Counted from the stretch's first letter, positions 44,254 to 54,361 are shown. The stretch is DNA of 64,000 nt from an uncultured Carboxylicivirga sp. (GCA_947503525.1 CANNEA010000007.1:1-64000), one strand, 5' to 3'. Notes: generated from the sequence alone by a model not told the origin. A program made the numbers and translations.

Positions 44254-46083
44254 ATGGTAAAGAATAAAGGATCAAGGCTATTGAGGGAAATAGACGTTTT
44301 CATACGTAGGAGATTAGGACCTTCGTCCGTTCCTGCTGGTGATGGTTTGCACTATTGGCGCGAACGGATATTTCATTTCTTTTCAATAGGAGTATTGTTC
44401 ATCGGCCTTGTTGTTTATCTTTATTTGGGACTAACCTTTATTCAGGAAGAGGCATACTCATATGCTATTTTTACCACCTTTGTTTTTTTATCTGCAGTAT
44501 TTGTAACTTCAGTTCGTTCCTTACCTTTTAGATTTCGTGTCGCCTGGGTTCTCTTTCTCATATACTTGATAGGAATCCACCAGATTTTGGAATCAAACAA
44601 TTCGGCTGTTGGCTTTATGTTCCTGTTATCCTATTCATTAATGTCAGGCATTTTATCCGGGCAAAAAGGAGCATGGACATCAATTGGAATTACGACATTT
44701 ACTCTGTTTAGCATTTCATTTTTACTGTATACACCCATAGTTAACTTACCATTCGAGCCGGCTATCCCATTAAGTAAATATTTGCAATTAGCCGTAACAT
44801 TTACAGTAGTTAATCTTATCACTTTACTACCGTTAAACAGCTTATTAAATGGCATGCTTTTTAGTCTTAAGAAAGAACAAAGGTTTAGAAGACTATTACG
44901 CAGGGAACACGAAAATCTGGTATTGGCAAAAAGAAAAGCTGAGGAAAGCGACCGCCTCAAAACATCTTTCTTGTCGAATATGTCGCATGAGATCAGAACG
45001 CCGATGAATGCGATTCTTGGATTTTCAAATCTATTATCACATCCTGAAATTGAAGTTAGTGAAAAAGAGGAGTTTGTAAACCTCATTAAGATTAATGGAA
45101 AAAACCTGTTAACCCTTGTTGAGGATATCATTGACATCTCAAAATTGGATAGTGGACAATTACAGATTAAAAATGCCCCATGTAAACTGCACGATGTAAT
45201 GACCGAAATGTTTGAATCTTTCCAGGAAGATATCAAACGACGCGGCTTATTTAACCTTAAGCTTTACCTTAAGGAAGGTGTAAGTGACGATGGAATTCTA
45301 ATTCTTACCGATGAACATCGTCTTAAACAAATTTTGGTTAACCTCATTGGCAACGCAGTTAAGTTTACCGAACGGGGTTTTGTTGAATTTGGCTATATTC
45401 AATCCGATGATCAGTTCCTTCAGTTTTATGTGAAGGATACCGGAATTGGGCTTCCAAGAGGTAAAGAAAATGAGATTTTCGAACGCTTCTCGAAATTCAA
45501 TAACGATAAGCAAAGACTTTATGGCGGAACAGGAATTGGCTTATCCATTGCCAAACACCTTGTCGATCTCTTGGGTGGTGAAATATGGGTTGAATCTGAG
45601 GCACTGGTTGGAACAACCTTCTACTTTACATTGCCTTATCATCGTCTGGTAAATCAGGCACTACTCGAAGAAACCAAAAAAGAACCAATTACAGAATTTA
45701 ATTGGGAGGGTAAAACCTTTTTAGTGGCAGAAGACGAAGAAGATAACTTTAGATACATTGAAGTTGCCTTAGCCTTATCTAACGCTAGTCTTATTTGGGC
45801 CAAAGACGGCCAGGAAGCCGTAGATGTATTTCGCAAAGTAAACAACATTGATTTGGTGTTGATGGACATCAAAATGCCGCTCATGGATGGCTATACAGCA
45901 ACCCGCGAAATCAAGAACATCAGCAATACTGTACCTGTGATTGCTCAAACGGCTTATGCTTTGTCGGAAGAGAAAGAAAAATCCAAAGAAGCAGGTTGTG
46001 ATGACTACATTGCCAAGCCAATTGGTTACGAAGATTTGTTATCCACAATAAATCGATACGTTCCCGGCAATGGAAGCCTCTAA
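44254..46083 (+). CDS. Hybrid sensor histidine kinase with receiver domain
   Basis: A 609-residue protein. Residues about 38-200 hold six transmembrane helices with no large periplasmic domain, as in intramembrane or membrane-state sensors. HisKA has FLSNMSHEIRTPMNA with phosphorylated His245; HATPase motifs are NAVKFTERG (N367), DTGIGLP (D395) and GGTGIGLSIAKHL (424-436). A C-terminal receiver domain (about 487-605) has the acidic pair ED (493-494), phosphoacceptor Asp538 in LVLMDIKMP, and Lys in IAKPIGY. The output must be phosphotransfer to another protein. A BtpA-family gene follows 10 bases later. Confidence 0.93.
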   Translation: MVKNKGSRLLREIDVFIRRRLGPSSVPAGDGLHYWRERIFHFFSIGVLFIGLVVYLYLGLTFIQEEAYSYAIFTTFVFLSAVFVTSVRSLPFRFRVAWVLFLIYLIGIHQILESNNSAVGFMFLLSYSLMSGILSGQKGAWTSIGITTFTLFSISFLLYTPIVNLPFEPAIPLSKYLQLAVTFTVVNLITLLPLNSLLNGMLFSLKKEQRFRRLLRREHENLVLAKRKAEESDRLKTSFLSNMSHEIRTPMNAILGFSNLLSHPEIEVSEKEEFVNLIKINGKNLLTLVEDIIDISKLDSGQLQIKNAPCKLHDVMTEMFESFQEDIKRRGLFNLKLYLKEGVSDDGILILTDEHRLKQILVNLIGNAVKFTERGFVEFGYIQSDDQFLQFYVKDTGIGLPRGKENEIFERFSKFNNDKQRLYGGTGIGLSIAKHLVDLLGGEIWVESEALVGTTFYFTLPYHRLVNQALLEETKKEPITEFNWEGKTFLVAEDEEDNFRYIEVALALSNASLIWAKDGQEAVDVFRKVNNIDLVLMDIKMPLMDGYTATREIKNISNTVPVIAQTAYALSEEKEKSKEAGCDDYIAKPIGYEDLLSTINRYVPGNGSL

Positions 46084-46093
46084 TAGCGCAGCT

Positions 46094-46891
46094 ATGAACT
46101 TCAAAAATCACAAAAAATCAATCATCGGAATGGTGCACCTTGGTGCTTTGCCTGGCACTCCTTTAAATAAATTATCGGTTAGTGACATCGCCAGAGTAGC
46201 AATTGAAGAAGCCATATTATATCAAGAGGCAGGATTAGATGCTATCCTATTGGAGAACATGCACGACATTCCATATCTAAATAAACAAGTAGGGCCTGAA
46301 ATAACCAGTGCTACAAGTAGCATTTGCACATTAGTTAAACAAAAGATTAACCTCCCTCTTGGTCTGCAGGTATTAGCAGGAGCCAATAAGGAAGCGTTGG
46401 CCATTGCACATGCCTGTGACTTTGAATTCATAAGAGCTGAAGGGTTTGTTTTCGCTCATGTAGCCGATGAAGGCCTGATGGAAAGTTGTGCCGGAGAATT
46501 ATTACGCTATCGAAAAAGTATAGGAGCTGATCGCATTAAAATATTAACTGATATCAAAAAGAAGCATTCATCCCATGCCATAACTGCCGATGTATCACTT
46601 GAAGAATCGGTAAAAGCAGCTGAATTCTTTTTAAGTGATGGAGCTATCATTACCGGAAATTCTACTGGCGAAGCTGTTGAACCAAAGGATTTGGCTGGAC
46701 TAAAATCAAATACTTCTCTCCCAATAATAATTGGATCCGGGATTGATGATAAAAACATTAGCGAATATTGGCTTCAAGCCGATATTTTTATTGTTGGATC
46801 TCACTTTAAGGTAAATGGCAATTGGAAAAATTCAGTTGACCCTAAACGAGTTTCAGCATTTATGAAAAATGTTAAAAAGTTGAGAACATAA
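46094..46891 (+). CDS. BtpA/SgcQ-family TIM-barrel protein
   Basis: A 265-residue protein starting at MNFKNHKKSIIGM; the longer frame starts inside the preceding kinase gene and is rejected. BtpA features are SIIGMVHLGALPGTP at the start, DAILLENMHDIPY, LGLQVLAGANKEALAIA, FIRAEGFVFAHVADEG, and TGNSTGEAV near the end. BtpA was named for a photosystem I role in cyanobacteria, but in non-phototrophs the function is unknown; the fold is a TIM barrel and a sugar- or phosphate-metabolite lyase activity is plausible. It lies directly after the hybrid kinase, likely in one transcript. Confidence 0.88.
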   Translation: MNFKNHKKSIIGMVHLGALPGTPLNKLSVSDIARVAIEEAILYQEAGLDAILLENMHDIPYLNKQVGPEITSATSSICTLVKQKINLPLGLQVLAGANKEALAIAHACDFEFIRAEGFVFAHVADEGLMESCAGELLRYRKSIGADRIKILTDIKKKHSSHAITADVSLEESVKAAEFFLSDGAIITGNSTGEAVEPKDLAGLKSNTSLPIIIGSGIDDKNISEYWLQADIFIVGSHFKVNGNWKNSVDPKRVSAFMKNVKKLRT

Positions 46892-46918
46892 AAAAACCTC
46901 ATCCCGAAGGACAAGGTT
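46889..46918 (-). terminator. Intrinsic terminator of frr
   Basis: On the minus strand AACCTTGTCC-TTCG-GGATGAGGTT: ten pairs with two G-U wobbles and a UUCG tetraloop, followed by a U-run (46889-46896). The plus-strand form pairs less well, so it mainly serves frr, which converges on btpA. Confidence 0.85.
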
Positions 46919-46941
46919 CAAATATATTTTTGGACAATATC

Positions 46942-47505
46942 CTAAACGGTTAGAATATCCTTCTCTTTAACTTCAAACATTGCATCCACTTTAGACACAT
47001 GATCGTCTGTGATTTTTTGAACTTCACCTTCTGCATCTTTCTCAAGATCTTCAGACAATCCTTCTTTTTTCATACGCTTCAGCTCTTCATTACAATCACG
47101 ACGCGTATTACGCAGACTTACTTTAGCATCCTCACATTCCGTTTTTACTTGCTTAACCAGATCACGACGACGTTCTTCTGTTAAAGGCGGAATGTTAATG
47201 CGAATTATCTCACCGTTATTATCCGGATTCAAACCCAGATTTGAGCTCATAATGGCTTTCTCAATTGCTCCAATCAAGCCTTTCTCCCATGGCTGAATAG
47301 CTATTGTTCGTGGATCTGGAGTACTAATATTAGCCACCTGACTTAAGGGACTCATGCTTCCGTAATAATCAACCAATACCCCTTCAAGCATTTTCGGATT
47401 TGCTTTTCCGGCACGTATTTTTCCCAACTCGTTATCAAGATGCTCCAAGGCCTTAGCCATTCGTTCTTTAGCATCGTCCAGTATTAATTCAATTTCTTCT
47501 TGCAT
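46942..47505 (-). CDS. frr: Ribosome recycling factor
   Basis: A 187-residue protein, the standard RRF length when started at MQEEIELILDDAK rather than nine codons earlier. The all-helical RRF core is evident: KIRAGKANPKMLEGVLVDYYG, TRTIAIQPWEKGL (here DPRTIAIQPWEKG) and LNPDNNGEIIRINIPPLTEERR. RRF works with EF-G to split ribosomes after termination. TACTTTTG (47541-47548, minus strand) is a TAnnTTTG-type box 36 bases before the start codon. Confidence 0.96.
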   Translation of the reverse strand: MQEEIELILDDAKERMAKALEHLDNELGKIRAGKANPKMLEGVLVDYYGSMSPLSQVANISTPDPRTIAIQPWEKGLIGAIEKAIMSSNLGLNPDNNGEIIRINIPPLTEERRRDLVKQVKTECEDAKVSLRNTRRDCNEELKRMKKEGLSEDLEKDAEGEVQKITDDHVSKVDAMFEVKEKDILTV

Positions 47506-47540
47506 GGTATATAAAGTAAGAATGTTATTCAATATACTAA

Positions 47541-47548
47541 CAAAAGTA
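47541..47548 (-). promoter_or_regulatory. -7 box of frr
   Basis: TACTTTTG on the minus strand, exact TAnnTTTG form, 36 bases upstream of the frr start; the -33 region is only T-rich. Confidence 0.55.
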
Positions 47549-47578
47549 TAAAACTTTGCACGAAATTAAAAAGTCCTT

Positions 47579-49129
47579 TTAGTTAGGATGGATTGAAGCT
47601 TCGATTTTTCCCACAGGTAAAGTGAAATAGAAGGCCGAACCAACACCATCTTCCGATTTTAACCAGATCTCTCCTCCTAATTGTTCAACCATTTGTTTTG
47701 TAACCGTTAATCCAATTCCAACACCTCCGTATTGGCGTGTATTGGACTGATCCATCTGATGAAATTTCTCAAATATGACTTCCTGCTGGCTATCGGGAAT
47801 ACCAATACCCGAATCTTCAACAAAAAATAAATATGCTCTTACACCATAGGGTTTACAGCCATATTTAACGAAACCTTCAGTGGTAAACTTAAACGCATTA
47901 TCCAACAAATTTTTAAATATTTTATTTAATATTTGCTGATCTGTGATTATCTCATTGTAGTGATCATCAAGCTCCCATTTGGCGATAATCTCCACATCAT
48001 CTTTATTAATTAGTTTGTGATCTCGCCTTGTATTGGCTGCTAACAGTCTGAAAAAATCATCCAGATCCATAACTTCATTCACAATCTTATATTGCGAAAC
48101 ATTCAATTGCGAAAAATCCAGAATATTATCAATTAAGCCCAAAAGCTGCTGTCCGCTTTCTTCAATGGCAGCAACATATTTCCCACATTCAGCATTCTCA
48201 ACATGCGTTTCAAGCACTTTCGAGAATCCTATAATCGCATTTAAAGGGGTGCGCAATTCATGAGTAATTAGAGTCAGGAAATTATTTTTAATTGAACTTG
48301 AAGCTTCTGCTTCCTTTTGAGCACTAATCAATTCTTGTTCATACTGGATTTGACGACTAATGTCGTGCAGATTAAGTACTATATTTATAATTTGACCGAA
48401 ATCATTTCTAACCGCTCTAAGATCGCATTCTACAGGAATGGATTTTCCCAAGGCATGACGAACATGAAACTTTAAAAGATGACGATCCTGCAGATCTTTT
48501 TTAACGAGGATATCCCATAAGTTATTTACATCTTCGGGATCAACCATCTTAAACAGGTTTTCCGAGATTAAAGCTTCAACATCATATCCTGTCAGAGTAG
48601 AAGCAGAAGGACTTATATACAGACAATTCAATTGACTATCCAACAAGACCTGAACATACGATGTATTTTCGGCTAACAATCGAAAATGTTCTTTTTGCGT
48701 ATATAGTGCTTTTACTTTTCTTTTTTCAATATCAACATTTTTAAAAATGGCATAGATAAGCTTTCTATCCCCCTCAGAAAAAAAAGTAAATGAAACTTCC
48801 AGAAACAATGTTTCTTCATTTGATTTTATAACTGTTAGCTCTGCAGTTTCAAAGGGATGTTCATCAGACAAAAGGTTAAGCACCAAGGAAAGATTATGAG
48901 ACGATCCTGTGCTTACTATTTTATTAAGTTTTGAACCTTTAAGATGGTTTAAAGGATACTGGGTGAGATTAATGAAGCTATCACTTACTTCATGCAATAT
49001 TCCTTTATTATTTAGTATGGCATGTGCGAAGAGGTCCTTGTCTACAATTTGCTCTAGTTCGACATCGCCGGATTCCTTTTTTTCACCCTGGCCAACAATA
49101 CGTTTGCGCAAAGGATTAAAGATTTTCAT
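47579..49129 (-). CDS. Cytoplasmic PAS-PAS sensor histidine kinase
   Basis: About 516 residues starting at MKIFNPLRKRIVG; an upstream extension of 33 codons is hydrophobic and probably not coding. Two PAS domains (about residues 25-140 and 145-260) precede HisKA with LTLITHELRTPLNAIIG (His290) and an HATPase domain with DNAFKFTTEG, EDSGIGIPDS, GGVGIGLTVTKQM. There is no transmembrane segment and no receiver domain, so it senses an intracellular signal (redox, ligand or light through PAS) and passes phosphate to an unlinked regulator. No response regulator gene is adjacent. Confidence 0.92.
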   Translation of the reverse strand: MKIFNPLRKRIVGQGEKKESGDVELEQIVDKDLFAHAILNNKGILHEVSDSFINLTQYPLNHLKGSKLNKIVSTGSSHNLSLVLNLLSDEHPFETAELTVIKSNEETLFLEVSFTFFSEGDRKLIYAIFKNVDIEKRKVKALYTQKEHFRLLAENTSYVQVLLDSQLNCLYISPSASTLTGYDVEALISENLFKMVDPEDVNNLWDILVKKDLQDRHLLKFHVRHALGKSIPVECDLRAVRNDFGQIINIVLNLHDISRQIQYEQELISAQKEAEASSSIKNNFLTLITHELRTPLNAIIGFSKVLETHVENAECGKYVAAIEESGQQLLGLIDNILDFSQLNVSQYKIVNEVMDLDDFFRLLAANTRRDHKLINKDDVEIIAKWELDDHYNEIITDQQILNKIFKNLLDNAFKFTTEGFVKYGCKPYGVRAYLFFVEDSGIGIPDSQQEVIFEKFHQMDQSNTRQYGGVGIGLTVTKQMVEQLGGEIWLKSEDGVGSAFYFTLPVGKIEASIHPN

Positions 49130-49556
49130 AAAACTTGATTTGGCTTGATATATCGTAAAAATATATAAAAAATCAAGATTTAAAAGTGCATGCCACTTAT
49201 TTAGAATGGTAATTTTCGACTTATACACCTGTAAGGTTTAAATATACTGGTCAAATAATCGAATATGGAAATTATTGGACTTTAAAGTGCATAATTCCAT
49301 TGAAGTGAAACAAAAGAGTTTCATAATAAGAAAAACTTATTTTTTATGGAAGATTTAAAGACTTTCTAATATCTGCAGAAAAAATTGATTAACTTTAATG
49401 TCTTAAAATTTAACCCGCCCCAGACGGAATAAATATTGATTGCAATGCGAAATAAAATGGTAGCATTTGAATCGCATTTTTATAATTTGTAATAATATTT
49501 GTTAAAATATAATTAATTAGAAAGTGAGTAAGGATAGATTACTTAGAATTGGTATA

Positions 49557-49578
49557 AATAAAGAAATGTTTCTTTATT
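49557..49578. promoter_or_regulatory. Perfect 22-bp palindrome next to sdh promoter
   Basis: AATAAAGAAA-TG-TTTCTTTATT, ten-base arms, ends four bases before the sdhC -33 box. Its position suits an activator or repressor binding site. Confidence 0.6.
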
Positions 49579-49582
49579 ATTC

Positions 49583-49614
49583 CTTGCCATTAGAGACTTT
49601 CCCAATTACATTTG
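49583..49614 (+). promoter_or_regulatory. sdhCAB promoter
   Basis: CTTG (49583-49586), 20 bases, TACATTTG (49607-49614), exact TAnnTTTG form. The start codon is 55 bases downstream. Confidence 0.75.
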
Positions 49615-49669
49615 CAGGCTTAATTTCAAAAATTATTTATACAAATCAATAAATTTTAAAAGGATTCCT

Positions 49670-50350
49670 ATGAGTACTATTTTTGGTTCCTCAATTGGAA
49701 GAAAGTTGCTGATGAGTTTATCAGGGCTTTTTTTGGTGACATTCTTGATTGTTCACCTTTCCATTAACTTGTTGCTGCTTATACCAGATGGTGGGCAGAT
49801 GTTTAATGTTGCAGCTAATTTTATGGCAATGCCATTAATAAAGTTTGGTCTGCAACCTGTCTTAGCCTTGGGTTTTATTGTGCATATTATATATGCTGCA
49901 GTTTTAACCGCACAAAACAATAAAGCACGTGGTTCAGCCAAGTATGCATCTGGAAACAATACAACAGATGTAATGTGGGCCTCTAAAAACATGTTTGTTT
50001 TAGGCTTAACTGTATTGGCATTTTTACTGGTTCATTTAATTGATTACTGGGTGCCATTGCAAATTACACATGGTGCAGCTTCTATTACTATTGATGGCGT
50101 TGAAATGCATAATGCATATGCCTTGGTTAATGCTGCGTTTGCTGATTTATGGCGAGTTGCTCTTTACGTTGTTGGTTCTCTTGGATTAACTATTCATTTA
50201 ACGCATGGCTTTTGGTCAGCATTTCAAACTCTTGGTTTGAGCAATAATATTTGGCGCAAGCGCTGGAGTGTTATTGGTATTGCATTTGCATGGATTGTTG
50301 GTCTTGCATTCTCAATGATTGCGATTCTTCAATATGTGTTGTTTCAATAA
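49670..50350 (+). CDS. sdhC: Succinate dehydrogenase/fumarate reductase cytochrome b subunit
   Basis: A 226-residue membrane protein of the b558 (FrdC/SdhC type B) class with five hydrophobic helices: near residues 13-33, 60-82, 105-125, 155-180 and 200-222. Candidate heme histidines are in LIVHLSINL, FIVHIIYAAV, FLLVHLIDYW and TIHLTHGFW, consistent with two hemes. It anchors the flavoprotein and iron-sulfur subunits and exchanges electrons with menaquinone. First gene of the sdhCAB operon, with its own promoter. Confidence 0.92.
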   Translation: MSTIFGSSIGRKLLMSLSGLFLVTFLIVHLSINLLLLIPDGGQMFNVAANFMAMPLIKFGLQPVLALGFIVHIIYAAVLTAQNNKARGSAKYASGNNTTDVMWASKNMFVLGLTVLAFLLVHLIDYWVPLQITHGAASITIDGVEMHNAYALVNAAFADLWRVALYVVGSLGLTIHLTHGFWSAFQTLGLSNNIWRKRWSVIGIAFAWIVGLAFSMIAILQYVLFQ

Positions 50351-50372
50351 TAAAGCCTAAAAGTATCACACT

Positions 50373-52313
50373 ATGATTAATTTAGATTCGAAGATACCAC
50401 AAGGCCCGGTAGCCGAAAAGTGGTCAAATTATAAAGCCGGTCAAAAACTGGTGAACCCTGCCAATAAGCGTAAGCTGGATATTATTGTTGTTGGAACAGG
50501 TTTGGCGGGAGCATCAGCTGCTGCTTCATTTGGTGAGATGGGATTCAATGTAAAGAACTTCACCATTCAGGATTCTCCACGTCGCGCGCATTCAATTGCT
50601 GCCCAGGGAGGAATCAATGCCGCAAAAAACTATCCTAATGATGGTGACTCAGTTCACCGTTTATTTTACGATACAGTAAAAGGTGGTGATTATCGTGCGC
50701 GTGAAGCTAATGTTCATCGTTTAGCTGAAGTAAGTAACGATATTATCGACCAATGTGTGGCTCAGGGAGTACCTTTTGCCCGCGAATATGGTGGCTTGCT
50801 TGACAACCGTTCATTTGGTGGCGCCCAGGTTAGCCGTACATTTTATGCTAAGGGTCAAACCGGTCAGCAATTACTAATTGGTGCTTATCAGGCCTTAATG
50901 CGTCAGGTTAATGCAGGTACTGTAGATTTATACACACGTACTGAGATTGTTGACATTGTAATGGTTGATGGTAAAGCACGTGGTGTTATTGCTCGTGACC
51001 TGGTAACTGGCGAATTTCAGCGTCATTTCGGTCATGCGGTTGTATTGGCAACAGGCGGATATGGAAATACATTTTTTCTTTCTACCAATGCAATGGGATC
51101 AAATGGTTCAGCTGCCATAAAAGCTTATCAAAAAGGAGCAGCGTTTGCAAATCCTTGTTTCGCTCAAATTCACCCAACATGTATACCTGTTCATGGTGAG
51201 TTTCAGTCGAAGTTAACTTTGATGTCAGAATCATTACGTAACGATGGACGTATCTGGGTTCCTAAAAAGAAAGAAGATGCAGAAGCTATACGTGCCGGCA
51301 AATTAAAGCCAACACAAATTAAGGAAGATGATCGTGATTACTACTTAGAGCGTCGCTATCCTGCATTTGGTAACCTTGTACCACGCGATGTGGCTTCTCG
51401 TGCAGCTAAAGAACGTTGTGATGCCGGGTTTGGTGTTGGAGCTACTGGTTTAGCTGTCTACCTTGACTTTAAAGCCTCAATTGAGCGCTTAGGTGAGGAT
51501 GCAATCCGTGCTCGCTACGGCAACTTATTCCAGATGTACGAAAAGATTGTTGATGACAATCCATATGATACTCCAATGATGATTTATCCTGCTATCCACT
51601 ATACAATGGGTGGAATCTGGGTTGATTACGAATTACAAACAACCGTTCCAGGTTTATTTGCTGCCGGTGAGGCCAACTTCTCCGATCATGGCGCTAACCG
51701 TCTTGGAGCTTCTGCCTTAATGCAAGGATTAGCTGATGGCTATTTTGTTCTTCCTTATACGATTCAGAATTACTTAGCAGATGATATTTCTATGCCTCGT
51801 ATGACAGGTGATGAAAAAGAATTTGTTGATGCTGAAAAAGAAGCCAAAGATAAATTTGAAAAGCTACTGGCAATTAAAGGTAATCGTTCTGTTGATAGTA
51901 TCCACAAAGAACTTGGTTTAGTGATGTGGGATTTCGTTGGTATGGCTCGTAACAAAGAAGGTTTGGAGCAGGCTATCGAAAAAATCGCTGACATTAAGAA
52001 AGAATTCTATTCAAATGTTCGCATACCTGGATCAGAAGAAGGCATGAACGTAGAACTTGAAAAAGCATCTCGTTTAGCTGACTTTATTCAGATTGGTGAC
52101 TTGATGGCACGTGACGCTTTAAACCGTGAAGAATCATGTGGTGGTCATTTCCGTGAGGAATTCCAAACCGAAGAAGGAGAAGCATTACGTCAGGATGACA
52201 AATTTGCTTACTCGGCATGTTGGGAGTACCAGGGTGAAGATAAAGCACCAGTTATGCATAAGGAAGAATTGACTTTTGAAGTTGTAAAAGTTGCTCAACG
52301 TAACTATAAATAA
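50373..52313 (+). CDS. sdhA: Succinate dehydrogenase/fumarate reductase flavoprotein
   Basis: A 646-residue FAD protein, normal for the Bacteroidota type. FAD-binding [21 protein letters not shown] (GxGxxG) is followed by the FAD-attaching histidine in [17 protein letters not shown]. Later motifs include [26 protein letters not shown] and [21 protein letters not shown]. It oxidises succinate to fumarate, or the reverse during anaerobic growth. It begins 22 bases after sdhC. Confidence 0.96.
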   Translation: MINLDSKIPQGPVAEKWSNYKAGQKLVNPANKRKLDIIVVGTGLAGASAAASFGEMGFNVKNFTIQDSPRRAHSIAAQGGINAAKNYPNDGDSVHRLFYDTVKGGDYRAREANVHRLAEVSNDIIDQCVAQGVPFAREYGGLLDNRSFGGAQVSRTFYAKGQTGQQLLIGAYQALMRQVNAGTVDLYTRTEIVDIVMVDGKARGVIARDLVTGEFQRHFGHAVVLATGGYGNTFFLSTNAMGSNGSAAIKAYQKGAAFANPCFAQIHPTCIPVHGEFQSKLTLMSESLRNDGRIWVPKKKEDAEAIRAGKLKPTQIKEDDRDYYLERRYPAFGNLVPRDVASRAAKERCDAGFGVGATGLAVYLDFKASIERLGEDAIRARYGNLFQMYEKIVDDNPYDTPMMIYPAIHYTMGGIWVDYELQTTVPGLFAAGEANFSDHGANRLGASALMQGLADGYFVLPYTIQNYLADDISMPRMTGDEKEFVDAEKEAKDKFEKLLAIKGNRSVDSIHKELGLVMWDFVGMARNKEGLEQAIEKIADIKKEFYSNVRIPGSEEGMNVELEKASRLADFIQIGDLMARDALNREESCGGHFREEFQTEEGEALRQDDKFAYSACWEYQGEDKAPVMHKEELTFEVVKVAQRNYK

Positions 52314-52342
52314 TTTAGGTCTTACTAGTTAAACAGAGAAAA

Positions 52343-53098
52343 ATGGAAAAGAATATAAGTTTGACTCTAAAGGTTTGGCGTCAGAACGGACCTAAAGAAA
52401 AAGGTCGTTTTGAAACTTACAAGTTAGAGACAGTATCTACCGGCAGTTCATTCCTTGAAATGATGGACATTTTGAATGAACAATTGGTAAATGAAGGTAA
52501 TGAACCTGTTGCCTTTGATCACGATTGTCGAGAAGGAATTTGCGGTATGTGTTCACTATACATCAACGGACGTCCGCATGGACCAGATGATGATGTAACA
52601 ACATGTCAGTTACACATGCGTAAATTTAAAGATGGTGAAACAATCACCATTGAACCGTGGCGTTCAGCAGGATTTCCGGTTATCAAGGATTTGATTGTTA
52701 ATCGTAATGCTTTTGATTCAATCATTGCTGCAGGTGGTTACACATCAGTAAGTACCGGTGGTGTGCCTGATGCAAACGCACTTCCTATACCTAAACCAGA
52801 CGCCGATGAAGCCATGGATGCCGCATCATGCATTGGTTGTGGTGCTTGTGTTGCAACCTGTAAAAATGGATCAGCCATGCTATTTGTTTCGGCCAAAGTA
52901 AGCCACTTGGCTTTATTACCTCAGGGTAGAGTTGAAGCTTCGATGCGTGCTAAAAACATGGTAGCAAAAATGGATGAGCTTGGTTTTGGGAACTGTACCA
53001 ATACCGGTGCTTGCGAGGTTGAATGTCCTAAGGGGGTTTCAATTTCAAATATCGCTCGTCTTAACCGTGAGTTTCTTGTCGCTAAGTTTAAAGACTAA
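52343..53098 (+). CDS. sdhB: Succinate dehydrogenase/fumarate reductase iron-sulfur subunit
   Basis: A 251-residue protein with a plant-type [2Fe-2S] domain: [16 protein letters not shown] plus a fourth cysteine in DVTTCQLHM. The C-terminal ferredoxin-like half has [11 protein letters not shown] and [15 protein letters not shown], giving the [4Fe-4S] and [3Fe-4S] centres. It carries electrons between FAD and the heme subunit. It lies 29 bases after sdhA, and a strong terminator follows. Confidence 0.95.
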   Translation: MEKNISLTLKVWRQNGPKEKGRFETYKLETVSTGSSFLEMMDILNEQLVNEGNEPVAFDHDCREGICGMCSLYINGRPHGPDDDVTTCQLHMRKFKDGETITIEPWRSAGFPVIKDLIVNRNAFDSIIAAGGYTSVSTGGVPDANALPIPKPDADEAMDAASCIGCGACVATCKNGSAMLFVSAKVSHLALLPQGRVEASMRAKNMVAKMDELGFGNCTNTGACEVECPKGVSISNIARLNREFLVAKFKD

Positions 53099-53119
53099 TA
53101 CAAAACACTTTATAATTGG

Positions 53120-53153
53120 AGCCACTTTTCATCTGCTGAAAAGTGGCTTTTTT
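53120..53153 (+). terminator. Intrinsic terminator of sdhCAB
   Basis: AGCCACTTTTC (53120-53130) pairs perfectly with GAAAAGTGGCT (53138-53148), seven-base loop, then TTTTTT. Confidence 0.92.
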
Positions 53154-53271
53154 CATACCCTCTCATATCGTCCTTAATGTGTAGCAGTTAGGATTTATAT
53201 GCATTTTTTTGTTAATATTTGTGATTTTTTATACTTTAGGTGCGAATAGGTCTCATTTAAAACAATTCTGT

Positions 53272-53979
53272 ATGCCATATCGCCGTCTACCTAATACGGA
53301 TCAAGCTCGATTAAGAGCCATGAAATCAATGATACAGAAGGGTACACAAGTCAATCCATTTGATTTGGCATTTTCCCAAAAACTATTTTTAGAACTACAG
53401 GCCTTTTTACCGCATTACGAACAAGCCATATCACAATATAACTTCAGCAAAGATCGACAGGCTAAATATGGTAAGTTGTTGGGCGATCAATTTAAAATGA
53501 GCCGTTTATATGTCTCACATTTCATTCAGGTTTTTAATTTCTGCGTAACCAGAGGTGAAATTAAGGCAGAAGCACGATCTCATTTTGGATTTGATGTAGA
53601 TGACAAATCAGTCCCCGACCTTGGAACGGAACAACAATTATTACTAATAGGACGAAAATTAATTGAAGGGGAGGAAATTCGCATGTCGCACGGAGGTACG
53701 CGCATTTATAATCCATCAATAGCTGTGGTTAAAGTTAAGTTTGAAAAATTTGTTGAATACTTTAACAACCATAAGAATCTACTGGTAACAACTCAGAAAA
53801 TGCACGATAGAGTTGTAGAACTAAGAACGGCTGCTGATCGATTAATCCTTAACATTTGGAACGAGATTGAAGCTAAATTTGACCATCTTCCTTCTGAAGA
53901 AAAAAGGGAAAACGCCTCTTCTTATGGAATTGTTTATTTTCTAAGAAAACATGAAAAGGAACAACAAACTGAAGATTAA
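53272..53979 (+). CDS. Conserved-looking cytoplasmic protein of unknown function
   Basis: A 235-residue, mostly helical protein with no signal peptide, starting at MPYRRLPNTDQARL; the in-frame 21 codons upstream are rejected as hydrophobic and unlike the rest. I do not recognise a named domain. Visible stretches are FLPHYEQAISQYNFSKDRQAKYG, SRLYVSHFIQVFNFCV, RSHFGFDVDDKSVPD, and a C-terminal helical part ending FLRKHEKEQQ. The pattern suggests a structural or nucleic-acid-associated helical protein rather than an enzyme. It stands alone, converging on the RlpA gene. Confidence 0.7.
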   Translation: MPYRRLPNTDQARLRAMKSMIQKGTQVNPFDLAFSQKLFLELQAFLPHYEQAISQYNFSKDRQAKYGKLLGDQFKMSRLYVSHFIQVFNFCVTRGEIKAEARSHFGFDVDDKSVPDLGTEQQLLLIGRKLIEGEEIRMSHGGTRIYNPSIAVVKVKFEKFVEYFNNHKNLLVTTQKMHDRVVELRTAADRLILNIWNEIEAKFDHLPSEEKRENASSYGIVYFLRKHEKEQQTED

Positions 53980-54002
53980 TTAAAGTTTAGCTTATTCCTA
54001 CC

Positions 54003-54350
54003 TTATTTTATTATTTCCAATTTTATGTCAGTAATTCCTTTATTATAGAATCCCAGTTGTTTGGCAACTGTCTGGCTAACATCAATAACTCTTCCTTCAA
54101 TAAAAGGCCCTCTATCATTAATTCTTACAACAACACTTTTATCATTATCCAAATTAATAAGCTTTACTTTAGTACCAAATGGTAAATTACGATGAGCTGC
54201 CGTTAATGAATCATTTGAAAAAACCTCGCCACTTGCCGTTATCCGTCCTTCAAACTTCGAAGCATAGTAAGATGCTTTACCATATTGAATTGAATCATTC
54301 TCATTGGAAGATTGCCATATAAGAAAAGTAAGTAATAAAATAACTTTCAT
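54003..54350 (-). CDS. RlpA-like double-psi beta-barrel protein
   Basis: A 115-residue exported protein: [18 protein letters not shown] is a short signal segment. The DPBB_1 domain fills the rest: [55 protein letters not shown], with the catalytic-type Asp in NDRGPF. RlpA proteins cleave denuded glycan strands. The protein lacks the C-terminal SPOR domain found in Pseudomonas RlpA, but a SPOR protein is encoded at 58981. It follows the DUF502 gene by 11 bases. Confidence 0.9.
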   Translation of the reverse strand: MKVILLLTFLIWQSSNENDSIQYGKASYYASKFEGRITASGEVFSNDSLTAAHRNLPFGTKVKLINLDNDKSVVVRINDRGPFIEGRVIDVSQTVAKQLGFYNKGITDIKLEIIK

Positions 54351-54361
54351 TTCACTTCAAT

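Larger units (their letters stand above)
49130..49669. other. Intergenic region PAS kinase / sdhC
   Basis: 540 bases with no gene. Listed separately are the sdhC promoter (49583-49614) and a 22-bp palindrome (49557-49578). Also seen is a loose inverted repeat AATGCGA (49444-49450) / TCGCATT (49472-49478) with a T-run, too weak to call a terminator. The rest is AT-rich. Confidence 0.55.

Noticed and set aside
46070-46093. Upstream start for the BtpA gene inside the kinase gene
   Set aside because: The start at 46094 fits the family N-terminus better and avoids the overlap.
49444-49483. Hairpin AATGCGA / TCGCATT with T-run upstream of sdhC
   Set aside because: The stem has only seven pairs with a 21-base loop and no plus-strand gene precedes it.
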